64,000 nucleotides of DNA. Origin: Hofstenia miamia. Lineage: Eukaryota > Xenacoelomorpha > Acoela. Where the stretch lies: the NCBI GenBank assembly GCA_004352715.1, contig SCFE01000098.1, forward strand, positions 1,267,930 to 1,331,929, read 5' to 3'. Under the pieces are notes generated by a model. The model had not been told where the DNA came from. It was given only the letters and a program-made list of their open reading frames with translations, and ran no database searches. Positions 37,101 through 47,400 of this stretch are shown here, one piece after another. The translations under genes and the position numbers were made by a program. Each line of letters begins with the position of its first letter. Position 1 is the stretch's first letter.

Positions 37101-37773
37101 TCTTCTCCGGTTCTACCAATGCAATAAACGATTGGGAACGATATGGATAATGATAAGGAAGATGATCAGAGAAACAATCATATTCATGTTCATATTTGGC
37201 ATCATTATCATAGCAACCGGAATGACATTGCTTGTGTTCAACGTCAAAAAAGAGAGCATGCGTGCAAAACAAATCATCGATTGGTTAACTACAAAACCAT
37301 TTTTTATGTTTACAGGTATGAGTTTTTACCAGTGAACACTGTTAGACCTTTTGTTTATAAAAATAGGTATTTCACATTTTATTAGCGTATGATTAGTTTC
37401 AAAAAGGGTTCAGAACGGAAAAAGGTAAAAATGCTATTAATCATTTAAAAATCTACCAAATTGTTAGCATAGATCCAAATATACTGATAAAAGAAAGTAG
37501 AAATCATGCACAAAGATATATTGATTAAGGTAGCGGTCATTTTTCCTTGAAATGATTTTATCAAAGACATGTTAATAGAAAGTATCCATACAAAATGTAA
37601 ATAGAATGACAAATAATTGATTTTGGTGAACTGAAAATGTCATGCACTTAAAATGACTGAGGTCAAAGACGCAAATTTGCAAAATTAAATACTAGTATGA
37701 CACTAAAACTAAAGGCTTAAGGCGTATTTAACAAAGCTTAATTAAAAATTTTTATTTTGAAATAAAAATAAAT

Positions 37774-37806
<33 letters not shown>

Positions 37807-38484
37807 GGGATGGGATTAAGAATATGTCAATTAACAAACATTCGTTTTAGGATTTTTGTTTTTATCAGATATCGATAAAGGCAATCAGGAGATCCTTACA
37901 AAAATCATGCTCTCCGTATTCCTATTAATAGGCAATGCCTTAATGTTGAACTTATTAGTTGCTATTTATGGTTCGGTATTTAATGAGGTAGTGATCAACT
38001 CGTCAAAAGAATGGAAGAACGACATGCTCTGGCTACAGAGCGAATATGAAAAGAAAACACTGATTCCGCCTCCATTGGGAATAGTCGAAAGTATCATTAG
38101 GTGAGCGTTCACTTATAAAAAGCAGAAATTATCCTATTATGCGAATTTGAAATAAATTGCTCGAACGAGAAGCAGTAAACTGTCATTAATGAAATCATTT
38201 ATCCACTGCGAGAAATGATAAATATTCCCAAGTTTTATAGACCTAGGAAAATCAAGAACCTCATTTAAATATATTGGAAATTAAAACTTACTCAATCTAG
38301 TCGAACTACAAAACAATAAGCGATTTTTATGGAAAATTCATTAAATAAATTCTCAATCGCGACCAAATAAAAATTCTCAATCTCTACAATGGAAACTAGC
38401 GTAAAATAAAAAATTAATACCAAAAGACTTCCTATGATACCTTAACTCTATAATAGGCATGTTTATTGGCTATACATTGTACAT

Positions 38485-38518
<34 letters not shown>

Positions 38519-38659
38519 TATATAGATATATACGTATTCTATGGATTGCTATGATCGGTTATTTTATTCCTTTCTAATGCTGACCAATTCACGTTGTTTT
38601 ACACTTTGTAAAATTAATTATTGCTTATTTATATACCTCGATATATATATATGTTTATA

Positions 38660-38691
<32 letters not shown>

Positions 38692-39371
38692 GTTATACAA
38701 CTTTTTTGATTTAACAAGTTGTGTCAAAGGCTACAAAGTTAAAACTGACTATTTAATATTTATATATTTTTTAAAATAGTAATATTAGTATTTTTAATAT
38801 TAATTTTTACTCAAATTCACAATGCGTTCTTTTATCGACAGTGCCACCTGCATGTTTTGTCACTGCCGCATACCGCAATGACCTTTTTCCTAACCGCTCA
38901 TCTCTACATTATATATGGTGTATCATATATTATAATATATCGTATATGTTATGTATTATATATTATATCACATATTATGCACTATATATAAATTTAAGGT
39001 TAATATGTTATGCTATTAACTATATGAAAATGTTGTTTAGACTGCTAATTTTTGTTGTTAAACGACGAAAATCGCGGAAAAAAATTAACAAGGAAGAAAA
39101 AAACAATATAAAAACTCTAAGAAATCTAGAGGTGTTCTCCATGAAGAAACTAATAAACCTCAAAGCAAAACGCAAAACTACAGATGAGATTGTTAGGTAT
39201 TTGTTGCGGTTGGAAGAGAACCAAACCAACAGCATCAAAGAAGTGGCTGAGATCGCAGGAATCTGCAGGCGACACATCACCACCAAGAAAACGTCGAGAG
39301 CGCAGAGTCTCATTCGAAGGTTACTTAGGCAGAAAATATCCATCCAGACTCAGACAGAAACGATTATTTGA
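33856..39371 (+). CDS. TRPM-like channel, linker, S1-S6 and C-terminus (five exons)
   Basis: Exons 33856-34198, 35304-35844, 37062-37315, 37851-38100 and 39041-39371 join in phase to 572 residues plus stop. Order: DPFREICIWATF linker helices (residues 1-114); S1 about 202-222 and S2 about 231-248; S3 from about 270 (EWNIIDAIYITTG); S4-S5 about 296-348 (WIHLLRFYQCNKRLG); pore helix region (KPFFMFTGFLF then SDID); S6 about 390-412 (ALMLNLLVAIYGSVF); TRP-like segment (EWKNDMLWLQSEYEKK...PPPLG); basic coiled-coil tail ending SIQTQTETII. No NUDIX or kinase domain follows. The first exon has an acceptor and opens in phase 0, so N-terminal exons are missing; the minus-strand half at 15656-20790 supplies exactly the expected part. 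Confidence 0.87.
34199..35303 (+). other. intron containing an unexplained open block
   Basis: The intron runs between the linker and S1-S3 exons. It contains a coding-like block at 34306-34443 (separate entry) and otherwise AT-rich sequence. Confidence 0.6.
34306..34443 (+). other. orphan coding-like block within the intron
   Basis: After a good acceptor (gtgcacag) the plus strand reads VVPIIRDKNGNRIEEVPTQL, continuing through HRVQNIMNKIAAKLRKI to DEFD and a TAA stop: 45 residues with normal amino-acid composition. It cannot be spliced in frame to the upstream TRPM exon (phase 1 donor), because that frame hits a stop within eight codons. I do not recognise the family. It could be the terminal exon of a gene nested in this intron, or a relic. 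Confidence 0.4.
35304..35844 (+). CDS. TRPM-like exon, S1-S3
   Basis: Acceptor ccttttag, donor AG|GTATAG, phase 1 to 2. It contains the pre-S1 helices, S1 (AAYIIFLGIYTYFYV), S2 (ENILFMFMSSYAIEEFRKL) and S3 (NIIDAIYITTGLFGYFV). Confidence 0.88.
35845..37061 (+). other. intron with one hAT element
   Basis: The intron runs between the S1-S3 and S4-S5 exons and hosts the hAT-type element at 36233-36581. Nothing else is recognised. Confidence 0.65.
36233..36581. mobile_element. hAT-type non-autonomous element (349 bp)
   Basis: A perfect 8-bp duplication, tttatgca, lies at 36225-36232 and 36582-36589. The ends are cagtcctggaaacgg and, inverted, caggggtagaaacagg. Subterminal ACCCGACC/ACCTGACC repeats are present, as is typical of hAT termini. 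Confidence 0.85.
37062..37315 (+). CDS. TRPM-like exon, S4-S5 and start of pore loop
   Basis: Acceptor aatataag (one A completes the AGA codon), donor G|GTATGA. WIHLLRFYQCNKRLGTIWIM is the S4-S5 linker; the exon ends KPFFMFTG at the pore helix. Confidence 0.85.
37851..38100 (+). CDS. TRPM-like exon, pore end, S6 and TRP segment
   Basis: Acceptor ttcgttttag, donor AG|GTGAGC, phase 1 to 2. SDIDKGNQE is followed by S6 (LLIGNALMLNLLVAIYG) and EWKNDML, then PPPLGIVESII. Confidence 0.87.
38101..39040 (+). other. intron with long (AT)n arrays
   Basis: AT arrays at about 38482-38530 and 38640-38692, and a TATA-rich patch near 38910-39000. The open frame entering from 38841 is intronic: the paralogue's alignment and the phase both place the acceptor at 39040. 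Confidence 0.6.
39041..39371 (+). CDS. TRPM-like C-terminal exon
   Basis: Acceptor ttgtttag completes AGA, followed by LLIFVVKRRKSRKK and a K/E-rich helix. Then IVRYLLRLEENQ and SIKEVAEIAGI resemble the C-terminal coiled coil of TRPM proteins. The end, SIQTQTETII, parallels SISTQTE in the minus-strand paralogue. The stop is TGA. Confidence 0.82.
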
Positions 39372-40091
39372 TCATGCTTCATTTCATTCTTAAATTATAA
39401 ACCATTTGCTTTTATTATAGTTATCATTTATGTTTCAAATTTCATAAGATATCATTTTTATGCTTTTCTATTAACGAAGTTAAATTTAATTGTAAAAAAC
39501 TGTTTAATACCGGTATTAAATTTCTAAAATCAGCGTAGTCTTTGGAAATAAGACAGCTAACAGAAATCACATCTAAATCCAAATTTCTTGGAAACTGGTT
39601 CAGCAATTAGAACGTGAAATTTCTGCGATGATTAATGAATCGTTGCAAGAAGTCAATATTAAAAAGATTTGTAATTTACATTGTGATAGCCTTCTTATCT
39701 TAATACAAAGGCGACCAATTTGGAATTCTATATGGTTATTAACTCAGAGTGAAGAACTTCCTGTTTAATACATATTGATGTATTTTAAGAAATATCTATA
39801 AGAATTTAGAAGTACAAAGTAAACTATTAATTGATTAGTTGAAAGTTTTAAGACGTTAGCGCAGAACTACAATTTCAAATAAATCACCTTATTTTCACAT
39901 GAGGCTTTCTTCTAAAAGTCAGAAAATAAAATCCCATCAATGTACTGTCGTACAAAAACCATGCATTACAATAAAAAATCTTTACACGTATTAACTTTGT
40001 CTGAGACATAATAAGTATACAATACGTAAATTATGAATCCATATAAATATAGAATATAGGTTTAGTGTGTTTATATATAAGAATAACATAC
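39372..40091. other. intergenic or intronic, no gene seen
   Basis: AT-rich sequence between the TRPM-like stop codon (plus) and the last minus-strand VPS13 exon. No repeat with clear ends and no further VPS13 exon was seen. Confidence 0.6.
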
Positions 40092-40238
40092 ACGTTGTTG
40101 AGTCAATGATGTGGTGATATCTGCAAAGATTTTCATAACCACTGGAGAAATAAAAAGAGAGAGCGAAGGCACAACTACATCAATACGAGGAGTGGGATCC
40201 TTCTTCACAAATGCTCTTGCATCACATGGGAGTAAGAC
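40092..40238 (-). CDS. VPS13: VPS13 exon, LPCDA / ISPVV segment
   Basis: Acceptor gtttag, donor CGT|GTATGT, 49 codons in phase 0/0. VLLPCDARAFV, then DVVVPSLSLFISPVVMKIF, equals the VPS13 ILxPC...SPVxIxTV segment. This is the last minus-strand VPS13 exon found. Confidence 0.87.
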
Positions 40239-43200
40239 CTAAACAAAAGTTTAAATTCAAATCAAAGAACACTTTATTTCCGAAGTCCTTCTAATGTCTA
40301 GAAAATCGAAAAAATATAACATTGATCGTAATAAATTTTATAAAATTAAAATCTTTTTTCAAATGCAATGATCTGAAAAAAAATTTGAATTGTGAAAGAT
40401 TCCAATTTCTCAACATTTTATATGTCTAAAAAATAAATATTATGACGAATTGCGAAAATTTTATAATCCAATATAAAAATTCACCAGATATAAGGAATGC
40501 ATAAAATACATCAAATATTTTCTATTAGTCAAAGCCTTAGAACTTCAAGATCGCAAGATCGTGCATTATCAAATTTATAATTTACAAAACTACGTTTAAA
40601 ATATTTGTCTCATTAAATTGATAAATATATAAACGCTTTGCAAATCAAATAATTGTTTTCTAAATTACTTTCAACAACCGCGTTTTGGCCCTAGTTTGCA
40701 GATGTATACTAGACGTCTGCGATGCCAGTCCCGTCAATTCTCTGGTCGCGCGAAATCAGCACCAGAGACCTCAAATATAATGTAAAATGAAGAATTGCTC
40801 TTGCGCAGTTCTATAATAATTACCAAAAAATTGTCGAAGGGTAATATATTTCTAATGAATTGATTTGTTACACATTTTTTCGTTTAACCCTTCTTCCATT
40901 TCGACACTATGTTGCAAAGACCAAATTTGATGCTCGGTACCAACATCTGAAACCCTTGGTTCCATAAGTCTGCATTGTCTGCTAATCTCAAAAAATAATG
41001 GAAAAAAGTCCTTGATATCATTTTAGGCATCATTTAAGATTCTGCGAAATTATAAATTATTTCCAATTGTTTTGTTAAGTATTTTGAAAAAGCAGTAATT
41101 CCATTATTCGATCTAATGAATGATCGAAATCAATAGATTCACTAGAAAGTCATTTATGAGTCGAATTTCGTATTAAGGTTAGATTTTGGGGGTGATTACG
41201 GTCAGCAGTCCTTCCTAAGCTCCAATCTTGAGCAAAATATGGAGGTTAGTGTAAGCTTAACAACTTAACGGAAAGAGAAATTCCACAAAAAAATTCGCAA
41301 AACAGTCGAAGGAAAGGGAAAGCGATTGTACTTAATCCATAACCATTAACTAAATCACATTGAACAGCGTCAAAAAAGCAGGAAATGATTTGCATTTATT
41401 CCTTGATTAGAGATGAGATGGAGTTTAATACGCTCGACAACTTCCACTTAAATGACGCCGAGAAAACATTTACAGTAAATGTAATATAGGATTCAATTTA
41501 ATAGCAAAAGGCACTAACCGTTTTGGTGCGACCTTCTCTATACTTTGGGTCGTACGGACAACTGACAATTTGCAAGCCAGTTACCATTCCAGAAAACGAC
41601 ATCTGGTTGGAAATGAAAGTAATGTCAGAATCCAAAGCAGCCTAAATTATACTAGTTTCTATACATGCTCGAAAAATGGAGATAAAGGAGGTTTTAGTGC
41701 ATCGATTGACGCAGGTCCTCCATTCTTTAACCTTAAACTGCATATGTTTTTTATAATGATAAAAGGGTTTTCTATAATTTTAAGCATTTACTCCACGTCT
41801 ATTAGGAATTTGAAAATCATGAGATACTGGCACATCTCTTGATGAACGTGCTCGAAGGTAGGTAACTGAAAAGATTCACTATTTTTCATCGAAAATTCCA
41901 ATTTTCTAAAAGGTTCTCTCCATTGCTAAGGTTTAGGTAATCAAGTCAAAAGTTCTCTATCTAAATTACGACTTCCTATTATAGGAAGCCGTGTTTAAAT
42001 ATGCCACTCAAAGATACTAATGTGTACAAGACTTGTCAACGAGCCGAGCTTGAGCACAGCATTGGATATACAACGAACCCAAGCAAATTTATAGTCCTGC
42101 ATTTTAATTTGCTTATGCAGATTTTTCTTATTTTTCCATTCAACATTTCTTTTTTTATAATCTTATTTTAAAATGTATATTAGATAATAGGAAGAACTAT
42201 GAAACATTTTGAGAGCGCAATTTTTTTTAAAAAAAATATTGAGCAAAAACGCGCCTTATTGAATGGTTCTATGTGGCGAGCTGAGCCAAACCGAGTCAAG
42301 CCGAGCCGAGCCGAGCCGAAAAAGTAAAACGAGCCGAGCTTAAAAATTTCGGCTCGTTGACAAGTCCGATGTGTACAATGCGCAAAATTAGAAAATGAAT
42401 TTTTTGTTTTGCGATTTTCGATGTCTGTATTAGCTCGGGAATCATAAGTGTTTAAAAATTTAATTAAAAAACTTACAAATTCTTATGCAGTTTAAGGTTA
42501 AATAACTCATTCTAAGCCTCTACACTTAAAAATTCACAAGATTTTTTCGTTAATGTATTCGTGCTGTGAGTTTTCCTGTAGCTTTCAATGTTCATAGTTT
42601 AAAAAAAATGTGTGGTGCTTAAAAATCAAAATATTATTTGAATTGCACTGAAAAGCAACTTACTCTTAAGAGAAGAGTAAGTGCCTGGGGATTACTGTAA
42701 TCAGAAAGCAAAAGGATTTCGCTCTTTTGGATTTTGACTCTCATTCTGGAAACCCATATTTGATTTTCGTCGAACTGTTCAAACTCCTGCGCTTCGATTA
42801 CATCGCCCGCGGAAATCGGATCGGATTGCTTATTTGGAGGTTGCTCTATATTTGCAGTAAACAATTCGCTCACTGTCATAAGAAACTCCAAGCAAAAACA
42901 AATGTACACATGGTTTAGCACGATATTCGCTAAATTAAAACAAATTATTTAGAGCATTAATCAATGTTATTATCATTGTATACAATGTTCAAAAAACTTG
43001 GATAGAACAAATTACTTTTGATGATTTCCAATCGGTATGATTAGATGGAAAGACTAAAGAAGATGGAAGAAATAAGAATCGTTTAAAATGGTATTGGGCA
43101 ATGTTTTCCTAAAGTGGGTACCCATTGTGCAAAAGTGGTACAAAAACACATTTGAATTGAGAAAAAGTGAACCAAAAATTTGTCGAAATTTTCTTACATC

Positions 43201-44398
43201 AAAGTTTCCTGTTTGTTAAAATATCGAATATGGGGTAGATGTCAACACATGCATATGAGGCAGAGCACATCTTTTATGGGGTGCGGTGGGGCAGTTTACA
43301 AAAATCTACCCCGCTTTCATCTCTAGTACAAATAGCAAATTTTGACTTTTAGTGTATCAAAATGAGCTGTACAATAATATACAATGCAAGTTATACATTC
43401 AAAGAAATGTCATCAAAGACACAGCATCTGTTCGCTCGTTTATTTATACGTATGACTTGATATTAAGAATATTTATTAATGTATTTCCTTATAAAAGGTT
43501 ACTAATTCAAAAGGTTAACTCATTTCCTGAAATAATAAATATAAGAACTAAATTTTACAGTTTTAATATAGCATGGAATAGAGGTATTAAATTATGGTAG
43601 ATAATCGTTATTGGAAAATTAAAACAGAAACCTTCATTCATTCTCTTGAAAGGATTCAGATTGAAATTCGCGAGGAACATGAAATCTAAATAAATTGTTA
43701 TAAGATGCAGTGATTCTAATTATACACGTTGCCAACAGTTGCAAGGGGACAAAAGGCGTGTCATAGATTGCTTAACTAAAGTTAAAATGAGTGTGGAATT
43801 TTTAATAATTTAAAAATTTTTTCAAATATGATTACCACTTAAAATCTTACAAACTAATGTGGGTAGGCTTTAAATTAATGGATAATGCCTGAAATTAGAA
43901 TAATTCGTTAGAATAAATGCATGAAAGTTATAATTTCTGTGAGAAAAACTGTATCATATTCATCACTTTGCACTACAAATGCCATCTTTACAAAAACTAT
44001 TGAACTTCTAACATGATAGACCTGAAAAATTATATTCTCAAATATGCCACGGTTCGATAAGTTACTGTTAGATAGCAAAACCGCTTTTTATTATTAAGAG
44101 CAAAATAACAGCAGCTTAACATAATTAAGTAATGCTTGATCATAATTAACACTTAATACATACCATCGTTTACTTGGTCAAGATCTCCATCAGAGCTCTG
44201 TGTTAAACTTCTTGTAAGNAATATTGCATAAACCGAAAATCTCTCAAAATTATTCTAATATCATCTATCACAATATTAAACTTAACTTTAAAATATTACC
44301 AAAAATTGCCTGACGAAGATAGTCTGTCTATCAATGAAGTATATGTCTTTAACTTTTGTATTTCAAATATGAAAATTCTTCACAGAATATATTTTACA

Positions 44399-44449
<51 letters not shown>

Positions 44450-47400
44450 CAAATTTATAGTCACTGTTGTATGTGTAAATGAATAAAAATGTAATTTTTC
44501 TATAACTTATGCAGGATGTCCAATATACAACCTCTCACTAAAAAAGTGACATTGATACAAAATAAAGTTTGACACTTATAAATGAAAATCTTAGTAAAAA
44601 CTTGAATAGTATACAATATTTGATATATAATTCGGTATTAATAACGAATTCTCACAACTTAATAACTTTATTAAACTAGTTTATTGCTTTGGAAACTTAT
44701 AGTTTTCATCAGTGGAAAAAATACCATAAAATTGTGATAACGTAGGGATTTCTACAGGATTTATTGCAATTGACTGAATTTTTAATGAAATAAGGAAATT
44801 TATAAGAATTCCGTAGAGGACTTGAAGTATAATTAATTAATAGTTGAGATTGCGTTAGATAATTAAGACGATGACAACTTTCCACTCTATACATCACTAA
44901 CTGCATCAAGATTGAGGGCAATAATTTAGATGCAAGAGTAACGTACATGAATTTACTATTTAACACAAAATCAAGAGACACTGGTGAACATGACATAAAA
45001 AATGACAAAGCTGAATCCCAAATGAAACAAATTGAAATGAAATATGTAAATCATATCGCTAATAAGTATGATTGGAAAGGAAAACACACCTACCCAATAA
45101 CGCTAAAATTTTACACATAATATTTTACTACAATATGATAAAAGACCATAATTAAAATGATTATTTACCGTCAACAAATTAAAACAATGCAAACACGCTA
45201 GATGGCGTTACAAAGCTCATTTTCAATAAAGGAATAATATAAATCAAAACATTAACTCATAATCCGTGTTGGAAAACCCGTTTTTCATTAATAAAAACGT
45301 TTTAAACGTTTTTTCTATTAAAAACAGTGTTTTAAAACACCTGAGCATTTAATAAGAAAAAAACCACTTTATACGAAAAGCTTTATTTTTTCTTCATTAC
45401 TGTTTGGACAAAGGTCCAACTGCGACGGCGGTGTAATTTACAACAGCGACATTCAATATCAATAAAAAACAGGTGTTTTTTATTTTCCAACACTGCTCAA
45501 AACATAAGTGAACTATAATAGATTTGGCGTAGCAACTACGAGGACTAAACAAAAAGTCTTGAAAATTTAAATATAGAATTCCTGTAGAAATACTGCCCAT
45601 TTTCATATCATATTTGAAAAAAATGATCATTTGTATGTACTGACTGTGACTGCGATTAACTCTACTCATTCATTTCACTAGTAGCCGCTCACTAGATAGA
45701 ATTTTTTTTCTCGACAGGACATCAAGATCGAATACGTGAGAAATAGGCCATTAAGTGAAATGCATACTAGTGGAGGAAACAGACAAGGAAGAGGCTGTTA
45801 ACCACTGTACGATTACTTGATGCATGCAAACGCGGACATTCCGAGATTGGAACAGTCAAGCTAAGGTGGACAGCAGCTGTGTTCAAAATTTGCTAGAGGA
45901 AGGCAAATGTGTTACTTGTAATGAAAAATCTCGCTAAAATTGACATCAATCACCGATCTGCTCACCAAACCGCCTTAAGAATAAAGAAAACCTTTTTACG
46001 GATAAACGTTGAGAATGCCGGAAGAAAGGTAAACGTTTCTTTCAAAGAATTTGAGCGATGAAAACTGGAACAGGTCATATAAAATCGACATTTCTTGACG
46101 TGACCAGATAGAGATAAATCAAAAGATCATCTTAAATTATGATCATATCAGAGTCATTCTTTCCAATTCTTTTAATGGGATTAAACCTCCATTTGTTCCT
46201 GTTATATATGAAAAAGTTTTATAATAAATGGTTCTGAACATTTTCACATGTGCAAAACTTATTGACTAGCCCTCGTAGAAAGCATAGAGAATTAGTCCTT
46301 GTTATCCCCCTATTATTATTCTCATATTAAGAACGATATTAAATCAATTCCCTATATTATTGCAAGCTAATAAGAAATAAATTTGCAAATATGTATCTAA
46401 CTAAAATGATACATTTGAAAAATCTCAAATCCAGAACAAATTTTAACGTCCAAAAGTCACCAAAACATTTTGGAATTGTCTTGAGCCAAACGAATATCAG
46501 GTTGTTAGATATTATTTAACAGAAAATATTGAACAAAGTTAACTTAATAGTCTCAACTGAAAGGAGGACAATAATATTTTACATTAGGTATTATTAAATG
46601 AATCAAATAACGAATACCGTTTGATTTCCGCTGTATTTTGGGGTCGAATATCATCCAAATAACAGTTCTCAAGACTAACAGTAAACTGTTTGATTTGATT
46701 CGTAAAGATGGAGCCATCAAAGTTAACTTTGTCCAAACAGAGCTTGGCTAACGAGTACTTCGGATTTCGCGTATGAAGGCCAGACAACTAAAATTAGTTA
46801 TATTACAAAATAATAGTCTTTGTCTATTTAAATACTGTAAAACTTCTATAAGTTAAACACCTGTGGGTCTTGAATGATGACCACATAGGTATTTGATTGG
46901 TATTAAAAAAACTATCCAAAACATTAATCTATTGTGATCCACAACTAACATGAAAAAACGTGTTAGTTCATTTAATAAATATAGTATCGTTTTTGGTTAT
47001 ATGAGACATGGGGCAAAGAAATTTGTGTCATTATACATTATAATAAAGCATCGCAAAGCGACAGTAAACAAACAATAAGAGTCAATAAACTCATGCAGGC
47101 AGAAGAGATGATCACAAATTGTTTCAATATTTTACTCATTAGAGGGAGTGGAATTAATTTCGTCTTTATGGTAACAATGTTCTCCTGATTAAACCCAATT
47201 GTATGTTCGTGGAAATCTTGCTATAAATGATCACCGATCAGTAATATTAATCGTGAAATGTTAAATATAGGAAATACATGTAAATGCGTATAAACCATGC
47301 ACTAATTTGGCCGGTATTTTTCCAAGAAGTACAAAATGTACAAAACAAGTGGACCACATTTTACGATTTGGTTCATTTGTTTATAGAGTTGGTCGGCCTA

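Noticed and set aside
38841-39040. Upstream part of the open frame entering the last TRPM exon
   Set aside because: It is AT-rich, low complexity and unlike the paralogue; phase and alignment place the acceptor at 39040.
44709-45008. 99-codon minus-strand open frame in a VPS13 intron
   Set aside because: Neighbouring VPS13 exons join in phase without it and it shows no family motif.
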